This document shows, piece by piece, positions 43,655 through 54,292 of a stretch of 64,000 bases of DNA. Made by a program: the position numbers and the translations under genes. How positions within the stretch are numbered: the first letter of the stretch is position 1; every line of letters starts with the position of its first letter. This stretch comes from Lewinellaceae bacterium (lineage in GTDB: Bacteria > Bacteroidota > Bacteroidia > Chitinophagales > Saprospiraceae), in the NCBI GenBank assembly GCA_016710765.1, contig JADJUJ010000020.1, positions 1-64,000 of the forward strand, read 5' to 3'. The notes under the pieces were generated by a model. It did not search any database. It was given only the letters and a program-made list of their open reading frames with translations, and was not told where the DNA came from.

Positions 43655-45211
43655 ATGAAAGCCATCGCTTGCTTTGTTTTTTTCCTGTTTTCATTATTTC
43701 TAATCCCGTCGCCTCTTGCTGCGCAAACACCAGATTTGAAAGCCTTGGAGCGCGATGTCATTGCATCCTCGGGTCAGGAAAGGGTACAAAAACTGATCAA
43801 CATTACCGATGCTACCCTGGCCGCTGGCGACGCGAAGGCCGCCCTGGCCTGGGCAGAAGAAGCGGAGGGGTTTGCCAAACGACTGAATTTACCCGAATGG
43901 CACGCCATTGCGCTCAATCGGGAAGCCAAAATTTATGTCATACAAAACAAAAGCAGACGAGCCGGTAACGCTTTTACCCAAAGCAACGAAGTATTGCGGA
44001 GTGCTGGAATTCCCAATAAAAATTTACTGCTGGACAATCTCAACAACCTTCAAAAAATGGCAGCCAGCAGCGGCCGTGATGCCGACGCCAATAAACTGGC
44101 GGAGCAGATAGTGCAGATTGGGTCGGGAGGCACCTTCGCAGAAGGCCCGCTGACACGCTCTGAAATGCGGGAAGAAATCAGCTCCCTTCGCAATGAAATT
44201 ACGGCTTACAATGACCGGCGGAGGCCCAAAAACATTTCGGATGCCGACTGGAAAACACAATCCACAGAACTGCAGGAAAAATTAGCCGCACAGGAAGAAA
44301 CCATCAAAAAAATGAGCGAAGAGCAGGTAAAAAGCGAACTCCTGCTGATGCAACAACAACGCCTGGTGGACTCCTTTTCCTATCAGGCCAACCTGGACTC
44401 TTTGGCCATCAACAACTGGAACCTGGAACTGCAGCGATCGGAATCTGCGCGAAGGTTAAACTGGGCCATCATCGGAATTTTATTGTTGCTGGCTGGCGGT
44501 GCCAGCTTCAGCTATATCCGGGCCAGGACAAACGCACTCGTTTTGAAAGAAAAGAACAAAATTATTCGGGTGGAGCAAGAGCGATCGGAAAACCTGCTGC
44601 TCAATATTTTACCAGGTCTGGTGGCCGAAGAACTTAAAAAGAAAGGGCACACCGACGCGCGCTACTTCGAGGATGTCAGCGTATTGTTCGCCGACTTTGT
44701 CGGATTTAGCCAAATTGCTGAAAAACTGAGCCCGCAGCAACTGGTTACGGAACTGGATACCTGCTTCAGGGCGTTTGATGAGATCATTGCCAGGCATGGC
44801 ATTGAAAAGATAAAAACCATTGGTGATGCCTATATGTGTGCCGGTGGATTGCCCAACGGCGGTGGCAGCCAGCTGCGCAGCATGGTACAAGCGGCACTGG
44901 AAATGCAGCGCTGGCTGGCCGACTGGAACCGCGACCGGGAAGCGCAAAAAATGCCCCGATACGATGCGCGCATCGGCATCCACCGCGGCCCGGTAGTGGC
45001 CGGCGTGGTGGGCTCTAAAAAATTTGCATTCGACATTTGGGGCGATACCGTCAACATCGCCTCCCGAATAGAATCAGCGGGTGAAAGCGGCAAAATCAAT
45101 GTTTCAGGAGAGGTTTTTAAGGACATCCAAAAGTACTTCCCCTGCGCCTATCGCGGAAAAATCGCAGCCAAGAACAAGGGTGAAATTGACATGTATTTTG
45201 TGGAAAACTAG
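43655..45211 (+). CDS. Membrane-bound class III adenylate cyclase with TPR-like sensor region
   Basis: 518 aa. Signal peptide (1-23, FFLFSLFLIPSPLAA), periplasmic TPR-like helices (about 35-155), coiled coil (about 165-240), one membrane span (268-288) and a cytoplasmic cyclase domain (about 338-518). Metal ligands Asp347 (LFADFVGF) and Asp391 (KTIGDAYM) are present. Adenine-specifying Lys387 and Asp460 (FDIWGDTVN), plus Asn467 and Arg471, indicate ATP as substrate. A signalling helix (ENLLLNILPGLVAEELKKKG) links membrane and catalytic parts. It makes cAMP in response to a periplasmic cue, which is unknown. Monocistronic by position. Confidence 0.93.
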   Translation: MKAIACFVFFLFSLFLIPSPLAAQTPDLKALERDVIASSGQERVQKLINITDATLAAGDAKAALAWAEEAEGFAKRLNLPEWHAIALNREAKIYVIQNKSRRAGNAFTQSNEVLRSAGIPNKNLLLDNLNNLQKMAASSGRDADANKLAEQIVQIGSGGTFAEGPLTRSEMREEISSLRNEITAYNDRRRPKNISDADWKTQSTELQEKLAAQEETIKKMSEEQVKSELLLMQQQRLVDSFSYQANLDSLAINNWNLELQRSESARRLNWAIIGILLLLAGGASFSYIRARTNALVLKEKNKIIRVEQERSENLLLNILPGLVAEELKKKGHTDARYFEDVSVLFADFVGFSQIAEKLSPQQLVTELDTCFRAFDEIIARHGIEKIKTIGDAYMCAGGLPNGGGSQLRSMVQAALEMQRWLADWNRDREAQKMPRYDARIGIHRGPVVAGVVGSKKFAFDIWGDTVNIASRIESAGESGKINVSGEVFKDIQKYFPCAYRGKIAAKNKGEIDMYFVEN

Positions 45212-45393
45212 AAGCCCAGCACAAAATTTATCATTTGTCAGATGGCGATGCTTGAACAACCCAATTGCCGGTATTCCGGCATGGCCGTCAATTCAGACTT
45301 TTTTTACTCTAATTTATTCTAATGGAATTCTAAGTGCCTCCTAAGTTTTGACAGGATTAAGCAGGTGATCTTTGTGTTACTAAACTTATCCTC

Positions 45394-46530
45394 ATGACAA
45401 AACTGATACTACCCTTTCGGCTTATTGCCTTGTGCTTCATTTTGATTTCTTTTTTATTGTTGCAAAGTAGCCCTGCCCTGGGACAGGGCTGCGTGGCGGT
45501 TCGCCCAATGTCCTGCTCCAGCGCTGGCGTTAGCGATCCAACCGGACTGTTGCACCACCACCAGTGGCAATTCTCTGCCAATTACCGTTATTTCCGTTCT
45601 TTTCGCCATTTTCGGGGTGATACGGAGGAGGAATCCAGGGTTTCTCTGGGCACAGAGGTCATCAATATTTCCCATGCTGCTGACCTGGGTTTGTCGTATG
45701 GCATCTCAGAACGGCTCAGCGTATCTGCTAATTTACCAGTCCTGTACTACGATCGCTCCTCGCTCTACGAGCACTACGGCAACAGCACCAACAGCAACCC
45801 AGAACATCTTCGTTTTCACACGAAGTCCAGTGGTATTGGCGATGCGCGTTTGGGCATAAGTTATTGGCTGACCAACCCGGAGGCCATGGGTAAAGGAAAC
45901 ATAAGCGTCGGACTGGGCCTCAAACTCCCTACCGGAAACCCCGGCGTAAGCGATGATTTTCATAAAATTGGCGCTGACGGGCAAGACAGCCTCGTACGCC
46001 GGCCTGTCGACCAGTCGATCCAACCGGGCGACGGCGGGTTAGGCTTTAACCTGGAAGTGCAAGGATTCCGGCAGATTTTCCACCGGGGTACCCTATATGT
46101 CAATGGATTTTACCTCTTCAACCCACGCAATACCAATAACACCCTTACCCGTGGCACCCTCAATGGTGTAGATCCATTGATAGCCTACCTCTCTGTTGCC
46201 GACCAATTTGCCGCGCGTTTAGGGGTCAACTACCTTATTTGGCCGCAAAAAAGCATGGTCCTTAGCCTGGGTGCAAGGGCAGAGGGCGTTCCTGCAAAAG
46301 ATGCCCTGGGTGAAAGCGATGGATTTCGCCGCCCCGGCTACATTGTTTCGGCAGAACCAGGACTTTACTTTATGCATCGCGCCACTAATTTTTTCCTGAC
46401 CGTCCCTGTAGCATTGTATCGCAATCGGGTCAAGAGCACCTACGACCGCGCCGACCCTTCCGGACAGCGGCATGGCGATGCGGCTTTTGCCGATTATCTG
46501 GTGAATGTTGGGGCGGTATGGAGGCTATAA
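45394..46530 (+). CDS. Outer-membrane beta-barrel protein (transporter-like)
   Basis: 378 aa. Signal peptide to about 31 (LCFILISFLLLQSSPALGQ), then GCVAVRPM with Cys, and alternating amphipathic strands (WQFSANYRYFRSFRHF, LGLSYGISERLSVSANLPV, ISVGLGLKLPTGNPG). It ends in an aromatic-leu pattern (VNVGAVWRL) as barrels do. The 'LGLKLPTGNP' motif is shared with the phenol MetA/transporter-like OMP group. Substrate unknown. A large inverted repeat follows the stop. Confidence 0.8.
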   Translation: MTKLILPFRLIALCFILISFLLLQSSPALGQGCVAVRPMSCSSAGVSDPTGLLHHHQWQFSANYRYFRSFRHFRGDTEEESRVSLGTEVINISHAADLGLSYGISERLSVSANLPVLYYDRSSLYEHYGNSTNSNPEHLRFHTKSSGIGDARLGISYWLTNPEAMGKGNISVGLGLKLPTGNPGVSDDFHKIGADGQDSLVRRPVDQSIQPGDGGLGFNLEVQGFRQIFHRGTLYVNGFYLFNPRNTNNTLTRGTLNGVDPLIAYLSVADQFAARLGVNYLIWPQKSMVLSLGARAEGVPAKDALGESDGFRRPGYIVSAEPGLYFMHRATNFFLTVPVALYRNRVKSTYDRADPSGQRHGDAAFADYLVNVGAVWRL

Positions 46531-46536
46531 TATAAT

Positions 46537-46782
46537 GTGGGTTTTGGATAGAAGAAAAAGAATTTCCGATTTCCGATTACATGAATTCCGATTGTTGATT
46601 GGATTTGAAATTTATGATTTGGGGAAATACCACGAAATCATTTCAAATAAATACCACATTTAGGAACGGATTTCGAGAAAATCATACTTCAAAAATCTTA
46701 AATCTAATCAACAATCGGAATTCATGTAATCGGAAATCGGAAATTCTTTTTCATGTAATCGGAAATTCTATCCAAAACTCAC
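46537..46782. repeat. Long inverted repeat (70-83 base arms) between convergent genes
   Basis: Left arm 46537-46606 begins GTGGGTTTTGGATAGAAGAA; right arm 46700-46782 is its complement with one extra 15-base AATTTCCGATTACATG-type block duplicated. Both arms contain ATTTCCGATTTCCGATTACA. The centre of about 93 bases is AT-rich and non-coding. This is a MITE-like or decayed repeat that would form a long hairpin in RNA and can end both neighbouring transcripts. Confidence 0.75.
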
Positions 46783-46797
46783 GTTAATATAGCAACC

Positions 46798-49700
46798 TTA
46801 TACCAGACTTTTGATTTTTTCAAGCAGCTGATCAATATTGATGGGTTTGGTAACGCAATCGTTCATTCCGGCCTGCTTGCAGCGTTCCAGTTCTTCTTTT
46901 ATGGCATTGGCCGTTAGCGCAAGAATCGGCACATTCGCAATCGGTTGTTTGAAACCGCGAATCAACCTGGTGGCTTCCAGGCCATCCATTACCGGCATTT
47001 TTACATCCATGAGAATCAGGTCAAAACGTTGCTTCAGTACTTTTTCGATCGCAACTTGTCCATTATCTGCGATTTCAAGTTTTGGTGATGGCAAGAATTT
47101 CTGCAAAAGTTCACGGGCCAGCATCTGGTTGAGGGGATCGTCCTCCACCAATAAAATGCGCAATCCTTTCCGAATTCCGGTTTCCCGAATCAACGTTCCG
47201 TTCCTTTTAAGGTTATTTGGAGCGCAATCAAACTGGAGTTCAACACTGAAAACGGAACCTTTGCCTGGCTGGCTTTCAACTGAAATTTTGCCGCCTTGCT
47301 GCTGAACCAACTCGCGTGCAATGCTAAGACCAAGGCCTGTGCCACCCAAGTGCGTCTGGTCGTTACCCAATTGCCGGAAAGATTCAAAAACAAATTCCTG
47401 CTGGTCGGCCGGAATGCCCCGTCCGGTATCTGAAACAGAAAAAACAAAATGGGCATGGTCGGCGGTTACAGCGGAGCATTTTACCTCCACCCGGACCATC
47501 CCCTGCTCTGTAAACCGGATAGCATTTGCGGTCAGGTTGGTGAGAATTTGGTACAGTCTGATCCGGTCTCCGATGATGTGATTGGGTACATCTGGGGGGC
47601 AGATGATGTCAAATTGAAGTTTTTTATCCGCGGCCCGAAAGGCAAATGTGCTGCGGAGTTGTTGCAAAACCTCCTCCAAATAAAATGCCTGATTATTGAA
47701 GGTGTACAAACCGCTCTCCAGTTTTTCCTGGTCCAATATATCATTTACGATCCACAACAGATTCTCCCCAGACTGGAGTGCAGCTGTCGCATACTGTTTT
47801 TGTTTTTCATTCAATTCTGTTTCTAGCATCAGCCGACTCAGGCCAATTATTGCATTCATAGGGGTCCTGATTTCATGGCTCATATTGGCCAGAAACTTGG
47901 ATTTGTACCGCGCATTCTGTTCAGCGAGTAGTTTTTCTTGCTGCAGATGTCTTTTCTGCCTCGAATTTTGAATCAGGAGGTAAGTAATGACGCCGAAGAC
48001 CAGCACCAACAGCGATCGGAACCACGTACTTTGCCAAAAAAACGGAATTACCCGCAACCCAAGTCGGCGGATACTGCCTTCCTCCGGTATTTCCCCTTCT
48101 GTCAAAATAGCCACCTCAAAAACATAATTCTTCGGACTGAGGTTGGTAAAAGTAGCCCGGCGGTCAGCACCGGCATGTACCCAATGGTCGTCAAAACCCA
48201 ATAACCGATACACCAATTCATGCCGCCCGGATGCAATAAAGCTGTTGGATGAAAATTCAAAAGCGACCACCTTCTCAGAAGGCTGGAGTTCCAACTGCTC
48301 AAGGTATTCCAGCATGCCTTCTGTGTTAACCAATTTGTTGTTGATCCAAACATTGGTCAATACAGCCTGCTGTTGCTGCTTTATAGCAGGATGCAATTCG
48401 GTCGGGACGGCAACCAAGCCACTCCCTCCCCCAAAAAGCAGGGTGCCATCGCGCAGGATGGTCTGACAGGCCTGGTTGAAGCGGGTGAAAACGCCATCAT
48501 CACGGCTGAAATATTGAAATTTTCCAGTTTTTGGGTCAAGGCAAGTCAGATAGCCCGAGGTTGTAAACCATATTTTCCCACCCCGATCTGCCTGGCCGGA
48601 CGTTACATTGTTGCCACCGCGAATGCCATTATTGTGGTTGTAATGGGTAAATGTTGTTGTAGCAATGTCAAACTTGCTCAGACCGGACTCCATCAATATC
48701 CACAATGTTCCGGCGGGCGACTCAAAGACATCGTTCACCAGATTGCTCGACAATGAATTCTGGTTCAAGGGATTATAGGAAAACTTTGTGATCTTGGAAG
48801 ACCTGTGGTCATAATGTCCAAAGGATTCTGGCAAATCCATCCAAAAATCGCCATCAGCGCTGATACAGAAGTTTTTAACCCAGTTGTACACGTTGCGTGC
48901 CGCCCCGCTTGGATATATCCAGCAACTGTCGCGAACAACCGGATCAAAACGGCAAAGCCCTCTGGACGTGCCCAACCAAAACCGGCCTTTTTTTTCAGGG
49001 TCTGGTTCAATGTCATAGACAATGGAGTTATCGAGTTGGTTGGATACGTTAAACTGCTCAAACTTTTCACGTTCAGGGTTGTACGCCCAAATGCCTTTGT
49101 AACCCAACCCGCCCCATATTACACCGTTATCAGACTGGTACAGGCAATTCACCCGGAGTTCCGACGGCGTGGGCATGACTTGCTTTGGCGTGCCGCCTAA
49201 ACTGGCAGCTTTGTAAACAGCATTTTTACCGGCCCACCATATCGAACCATCATTTGCTTCAAGGGCACTGATGACCTGGTTGGTATCCGAACTTACGCGA
49301 CTAGTTGGGTCTGTTTGGTAAAACCGGATTTTTTGTGCAGCCAGATTGATTCCACTAATACCCTGTTCGCTTCCTATCCAAACGGTCCCCTCACGATCTT
49401 CCAGAAAACAATACATTACATCGGAAAGCAGACCATTGGTGTTCTCCCGATGATGCGAAAAAAACTGCACTTTTGAGTCGCCCGGACGCCAGCGCATAAT
49501 TGAGCCTTTCCAGCCTGCCCATAAAAAATCCGATTTGTCCAGTAATAGGGCACCCGCAGGAAGCTTGCGAATTTCTTCGGGCAGGTTTAATGGCTTCAGG
49601 AACATGTTCCGTTTTTCATCCAATTGGTACAACCCGCTGGTTGTGGCAACCCAAACGGTTCCACTCCTTTCCTTAATCAGCCGGTACAGATTACCATCAA

Positions 49701-50355
49701 ACTCGGTTCCATCCGACATTTGTATCTGCTTACTGGCGAAACTGCCTTTTTTCTTGTCAAAAACAAGGATTTTGTTGATAGAAATACCCGATACATTGCC
49801 ATCAATACCTGTGTAAAATTTAAAAACAGAATTTTGGTCAGTAGCAGCAAAATTATAAGGATTTAATTTGACAAACTGTTGTTTTTGGACATCAAAATAA
49901 GTGTAGCCCAAACTGGTGCTAATCCAGATATCCCCCTCCTGGTCCATGAAAAGGGCATTTATTTGCTCGGACGGCAACAGCGTGTCCCCCGGCAAATTAA
50001 TGTAACGCTTTATCGCTCCTGTTTTACGATCGATTCGATTCAATCCAGCCACCGTGCCTACCCAAAGGTCGCCTCGCCGATCGATCAACAGTTTTCGGAT
50101 TTTATTAGAAGAAAGTGATGCCTGGTTGCTGAAATCGCTTTGAAAACCTTGAAACTGGTGTCCATCGTATTTGAAAAGTCCTTCTGAGGATCCAATCCAT
50201 AGAAATCCAAGCGAATCCTGCACCATGTCCAAAACATGCCCCTCGGGGAGCCCCAAACTCGCATCCAATTGGGTAAAAAAATGTTGTTGCTTTTGCGCAA
50301 ATAATGCGGCAGACCACATAAACAACACAAGAAGAACAACCCGCAACATCATCAA
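46798..50355 (-). CDS. Hybrid sensor histidine kinase, Reg_prop/Y_Y_Y type
   Basis: 1185 aa, intact. Signal peptide; about 14 two-component-regulator propeller repeats (DSLGFLWIGSSEGLFKYDG, RRGDLWVGTVAGLNRID); Y_Y_Y domain (YRLLGFDDHWVHAGADRRA); membrane span about 780-798; HisKA with His827 (NMSHEIRTPMNAIIGL); HATPase (DTGRGIPADQQEFVFESF, GGTGLGLSIA); receiver with Asp1117 (LILMDVKMPVMDGLEA). It resembles hybrid two-component systems that sense glycans, but lacks the C-terminal AraC domain. Signal must therefore leave through an Hpt protein, and a stand-alone Hpt lies at 61738-62046. It is 72 bases downstream of the barrel gene on the same strand. Confidence 0.95.
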   Translation of the reverse strand: MMMLRVVLLVLFMWSAALFAQKQQHFFTQLDASLGLPEGHVLDMVQDSLGFLWIGSSEGLFKYDGHQFQGFQSDFSNQASLSSNKIRKLLIDRRGDLWVGTVAGLNRIDRKTGAIKRYINLPGDTLLPSEQINALFMDQEGDIWISTSLGYTYFDVQKQQFVKLNPYNFAATDQNSVFKFYTGIDGNVSGISINKILVFDKKKGSFASKQIQMSDGTEFDGNLYRLIKERSGTVWVATTSGLYQLDEKRNMFLKPLNLPEEIRKLPAGALLLDKSDFLWAGWKGSIMRWRPGDSKVQFFSHHRENTNGLLSDVMYCFLEDREGTVWIGSEQGISGINLAAQKIRFYQTDPTSRVSSDTNQVISALEANDGSIWWAGKNAVYKAASLGGTPKQVMPTPSELRVNCLYQSDNGVIWGGLGYKGIWAYNPEREKFEQFNVSNQLDNSIVYDIEPDPEKKGRFWLGTSRGLCRFDPVVRDSCWIYPSGAARNVYNWVKNFCISADGDFWMDLPESFGHYDHRSSKITKFSYNPLNQNSLSSNLVNDVFESPAGTLWILMESGLSKFDIATTTFTHYNHNNGIRGGNNVTSGQADRGGKIWFTTSGYLTCLDPKTGKFQYFSRDDGVFTRFNQACQTILRDGTLLFGGGSGLVAVPTELHPAIKQQQQAVLTNVWINNKLVNTEGMLEYLEQLELQPSEKVVAFEFSSNSFIASGRHELVYRLLGFDDHWVHAGADRRATFTNLSPKNYVFEVAILTEGEIPEEGSIRRLGLRVIPFFWQSTWFRSLLVLVFGVITYLLIQNSRQKRHLQQEKLLAEQNARYKSKFLANMSHEIRTPMNAIIGLSRLMLETELNEKQKQYATAALQSGENLLWIVNDILDQEKLESGLYTFNNQAFYLEEVLQQLRSTFAFRAADKKLQFDIICPPDVPNHIIGDRIRLYQILTNLTANAIRFTEQGMVRVEVKCSAVTADHAHFVFSVSDTGRGIPADQQEFVFESFRQLGNDQTHLGGTGLGLSIARELVQQQGGKISVESQPGKGSVFSVELQFDCAPNNLKRNGTLIRETGIRKGLRILLVEDDPLNQMLARELLQKFLPSPKLEIADNGQVAIEKVLKQRFDLILMDVKMPVMDGLEATRLIRGFKQPIANVPILALTANAIKEELERCKQAGMNDCVTKPINIDQLLEKIKSLV

Positions 50356-50427
50356 TAATTTTACTTTCCAGAAAAATAGCCTGCTTTATAGCAAACTACC
50401 AAATCTTATACACAAAATCTACAGGGT

Positions 50428-52101
50428 CTAACGCAAGCGGTAACTGTATTGCAATCCGCCCTGAAACTCCAGATAATCCTCAAATTGCAAAGAATGGCTG
50501 CGCAGTAAATTCCCATACAAACTGAAACTGTGGCGTTTTTTTACTTGCAATGCAACATTCAGGTTGCCACTCCAAACACTTCCATCGCGCACACCATCAA
50601 TGTCGGACAAGTTGCCACTGACGGACAGGTTGCCGCTGATGCGGCCATCCAGCCAGTTTTTATTCAATCCGGCACTCAAGCCATACCGGTTGGTATGTAA
50701 GGCGTAGACCGCAATGTTGTTGAAATTCAGTCCAAGGTTCCAGCCCCAGCTGTGCTGCAAATAATTATGGGCAAAGGACGCTGTAGCAAAATAGGTTTTC
50801 ATGTTGGCATATTCCCGGGTAAAAGGGTTACGATCATTCAACTCCTGATAATTCCCACTAACGACCAGGGTTTTAACCGATGAAGTATCCATCCATTGCC
50901 AGTGCGGAGTGAGGTTGTAATTTGAGGTGACGATGGCAAAACGAATGGTGTCGGTCAGAATGCTGGAGCCATTAATCTGGCTGATGGTCATGTTGGAATA
51001 GGCGGCATCGATGCCAAACCGTTGGCCGGGATTGTACGAAAGGTTGCCATTTCCGATAAAGCGTTTGGTTGTTTCAGAACGGTTTCCAAGCAGGTTGTTG
51101 CGCTGGATACCAAATCCGGTATTGAGCCGCAATTTTCCCTCTGCCAGCATGATTGTTGGCGTAAGGGTAATGTTTTCCAGGTCATTGGCGAAAAAGTAGG
51201 CGCCCATGGTTTGGAATTCCGGAAGAATACGCTCGTATGCAGTTCGCAGCTGAAACCGTGAAAACTGGAAGTCAACCCCGGCTTTAACTGCATAATTCAG
51301 CCGGGTAGAAAATCGCGGCCGGAAAAACGCCGAAGGATCGGGCTTGATGTAATCTGTCGCTTCTGTTGAGAAGAGGTTCCGGGTATACAGGCTGGCCGCA
51401 CCATCGGCATAGTACGTGATGTTTTTACCCAATGAAAAACGAGCGGAAAGCCCCAATACGGCATTTTCCCCGGGCGTCAGGGTGCTGTCGGGAGGCAACA
51501 CTTGCAGGGAGTGGATGTCGTCTTTCGCGCGAAAATAGATGAGGTCCACATGGTTTTTGTCCGTACCCAAGCCCATTTTAAGCGCATATCCTGTGCGTTT
51601 ATACACAGCTGGATAAAAGTTAAAATCGGTATCGCTGTTGTAATCGCGTGCCTTGCGGAGCCGGCCGGCCATGGCAGCGAAGCGGAAAACCCCCGGCTTC
51701 ATTTCTATCCCCGCCCCCATGAAGGTGTGCCCGGCGAGCGTGTAGGGCGACAGGTACATGTTCCGCCAGCCCGCATGTAACTTCAGCCATTTGTAACTGG
51801 GGCTTACCCCTATTTGTGAAAAAGTGGGATAATTCAGGTTGGTGCCCTGCCGGCCTACTGTAAAGGAAAAAGGCATTTGTACGCCATACACCGACAAGGC
51901 AGCATTCCCGCTCAGGTTCCACATAGGGCTTCCACTGCGTGGGTCGATACCCTGAACTTTATACATTTGGGTACCTGCTGACAGGGTGCCGGTAAATTTG
52001 ACAGGGTGCTTGTCTTTGACCACCTGTTCAATGTCCTGCGCAAACAGGCAATGCGGTAAAAGGCTGAGGACCAGTCCTGCAGCAAATATGAATCGCAACA
52101 T
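50428..52101 (-). CDS. Outer-membrane beta-barrel protein of the surface module
   Basis: 557 aa. Signal peptide MLRFIFAAGLVLSLLPHCLFAQ. Rich in alternating strands with aromatic girdle residues (TYYADGAASLYTRNLF, FSTRLNYAVKAGVDFQFSRF, YANMKTYFATASFAHNYL), ending LEFQGGLQYSYRLR. No plug or TonB box. It follows the fibronectin-III gene by 21 bases and precedes the hybrid kinase, so the three genes probably form one operon. It may anchor or export the neighbouring surface proteins; this is inference from context. No close family recognised. Confidence 0.82.
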   Translation of the reverse strand: MLRFIFAAGLVLSLLPHCLFAQDIEQVVKDKHPVKFTGTLSAGTQMYKVQGIDPRSGSPMWNLSGNAALSVYGVQMPFSFTVGRQGTNLNYPTFSQIGVSPSYKWLKLHAGWRNMYLSPYTLAGHTFMGAGIEMKPGVFRFAAMAGRLRKARDYNSDTDFNFYPAVYKRTGYALKMGLGTDKNHVDLIYFRAKDDIHSLQVLPPDSTLTPGENAVLGLSARFSLGKNITYYADGAASLYTRNLFSTEATDYIKPDPSAFFRPRFSTRLNYAVKAGVDFQFSRFQLRTAYERILPEFQTMGAYFFANDLENITLTPTIMLAEGKLRLNTGFGIQRNNLLGNRSETTKRFIGNGNLSYNPGQRFGIDAAYSNMTISQINGSSILTDTIRFAIVTSNYNLTPHWQWMDTSSVKTLVVSGNYQELNDRNPFTREYANMKTYFATASFAHNYLQHSWGWNLGLNFNNIAVYALHTNRYGLSAGLNKNWLDGRISGNLSVSGNLSDIDGVRDGSVWSGNLNVALQVKKRHSFSLYGNLLRSHSLQFEDYLEFQGGLQYSYRLR

Positions 52102-52122
52102 GAGATGTCTTTTTTAATGGAA

Positions 52123-52837
52123 TTAAAGTTCCAGTTGGATCTCTTCCGACAGCGGTGATTCTCCTCCATCGGTATACAAAACCTTAAGCGCATAGCGGTA
52201 AAGTCCCGGCGCCTTCAATACCTCGGCAAAGTCCAATTGAGTGCCTGGAAGCGATTTGTAGGTGCGCAACGGCTCGTTTGATTTTCCCCGGTAAATAACA
52301 TAACGGTGGTCATCAGCAACTGCGTAATTCCAGTGCAAGACTGCGGTGCTGGCCGATTTATCAACCGTTCCACTGAACCCCTGCAACGCTGCCCGAAGAC
52401 CGTTGTCGACGGCCAAAACCTGTACCGGATTGGATAACCCAAGATTGCCTGCATCATCCACAGCGGCAATCCGATACTGGTAGCGGTTGTTGAGTAAAAC
52501 CGATGTGTCGGAAAATGATATAGCGGAGGCATCCAGGGTTGCCAGTTCAGCCCATTCGGCCTCTGGCTGCCTTCTTTGTACCACATACGACATCACATCG
52601 TCGGAGGGACTTGGAAACCAGCGCAATTGTACGACTTTTTGCCCCACATCGAAATTTCGGATGGCAGGTGCAGCCGGCGGCACTACATCTGGTCGTTGGA
52701 GGCTCAAAACCTGAGAATACACAGAGTGATTATAATTTTGGTCCACAGCAGCGATGCGGTAGTATACTGTTTCATTTAGCGCATGCATGTTGATGGAATC
52801 CAGGAAAAAATTACCGGGAATCGGCTCAGGCGTCAGC
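52123..52837 (-). CDS. Fibronectin type III protein, C-terminal part (gene 52123-54173)
   Basis: Carries two to three FN3-like domains (VVQLRWFPSPSDDVMSYVVQ; YRIAAVDDAGNLGLSNPVQV; AVLHWNYAVADDHRYVIYRG). It is joined to the upstream part by correcting a missing C near 52837: YIPLTPEPIPGNFFLDSINM then replaces the premature stop at 52833. It ends SEEIQLEL without a T9SS domain. Confidence 0.82.
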
Positions 52838-54173
52838 GAATGTAAATATCATCCACGCGATTGGCGCGATAAACACGATACCCTTTGAGATCGGGATCAA
52901 TCCCAAGTTCCCAGGCCAGACTCACCTTTCCGGTCGAATCTATTGCACCAATTAGTCCCATGGGCTGTTGCGGCGCTTCTTCGTCGCGGACAACCGCCAG
53001 CGTTGTTTCAGATGGGCTTAGGCTGCCATCCGATCCCACTGCATGCACGCGATAAAAGTTTGGCGCCATCGCCACGGGATGTTTATCGGTATACTCCCTG
53101 GAAGACTTGGACAAAGGGTTTTCGTTTAATGCATAGAAGGGGCCATTGACATCGTGGCTGCGCATCACTACAAACCCGGTGTTGAAGGGTGTTTCCCCGA
53201 GCATTTTCCAGCGAATGACCACCTGGTTCAGGTCGCCTTCCGCTTCCAGCCCGCTTGCGCCCAAAGCCTGGTTTGTTTTTTGAGAAATGCAAACATGAGG
53301 TTCCGAAGGCTTGCCCATTTCACCAAATGCGGTAATTCCAACGATGCGGTACTGGTATTCTCTGCCCATCTCTACCGAATCAACAAACATATTTTCCGGA
53401 ACGCTTTCACCGCTGATGAACAGCGGCTTGGAGGTCAGGCGCCGGTAACTCGCACCCTTGTTATCTGAACGCTCCACATGATAAGCCGTAAAAACCGCCG
53501 CTTGCACTGAACGGTCCCAATACAATTCTACCCGGCCATTGTCGCCGCCGCTCCGCACCCATTTCACCTGTGGTGGAATGTATTGGTCACGGGTATCCAG
53601 AATGACAAACGCAGTATCCCGATCCTGAACCACACAATAGGTGTAGGTTTTTCCATCCTGAACAGCATGGTCTTCATAACGCAATCCGGCTGCCTCAGCG
53701 GCCTTAGCGGAAAGATCACAACTTAAAACGGACATGGCAAACAGTGTTTGTTCCTCGTCTGCAGCCTTTTGCCAGTCTAAAATACCTGCGCTGGCGCCAG
53801 GCGTCGGGGCACGATGGTACAGGCACTGGGCAATGGCCTGTACATATTCGTCCTTCAAATCGGCTTTGGACTGCCATTCTTCTCTTGAAAATGGTTTAAC
53901 CGTGGACAATGTTGTAAACGCCTCTTTTCCACTGGCCGCCGACATGTCGAGCCGCAACACCTGGTATCCCGTTTCACTCCCTTTACGCCAGGTAGCAGCA
54001 TCTGCAGGCGCCCAGCGGAGCGTCACCACACCCGGCTCAGATTTGGCAAGCAGGTGAAGATGCGCCAGTGTATCCGGCGTTTGGGCGTAGGTTAAGCCGG
54101 AGTAGCAAACAGTAGCCAGCAGTATTAAAAGGCAATGAGGCCAATGAATCGCAGCGCAAAGCATTTTTTTCAT
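52838..54173 (-). CDS. Fibronectin type III protein, N-terminal part
   Basis: Start at ATG 54173 (MKKMLCAAIHWPHCLLILLATVCYSG, signal peptide), preferred over 54194 because the -7 box CAAAATTA (complement) ends 19 bases before it. Contains FN3 domains (VTLRWAPADAATWRKGSETG; VKWVRSGGDNGRVELYWDRS; QVVIRWKMLGETPFNTGFVV) with a helical insert about 95-160 (DEYVQAIAQCLYHRAPTPG). The full protein is about 683 residues. It is the first gene of a likely operon with the barrel and the kinase. Exported by Sec; final location probably periplasm or surface, unproven. Confidence 0.83.
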
Positions 54174-54191
54174 AGTATCTCGCTTTTTGTA

Positions 54192-54199
54192 CAAAATTA
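54192..54199 (-). promoter_or_regulatory. -7 box of the FN3-barrel-kinase operon
   Basis: On the minus strand TAATTTTG matches TAnnTTTG, 18 bases before the ATG at 54173. This argues that the FN3 gene has its own promoter, separate from the giant gene upstream. Confidence 0.5.
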
Positions 54200-54292
54200 C
54201 CCGGCCCCGGCACAGTGGATGTTCAAGGGAAATTGAAAAAGGATAAAAAAGGATAAAAAAGTCACTCGCGATTGGGATGGCCTAAAAGAAAA

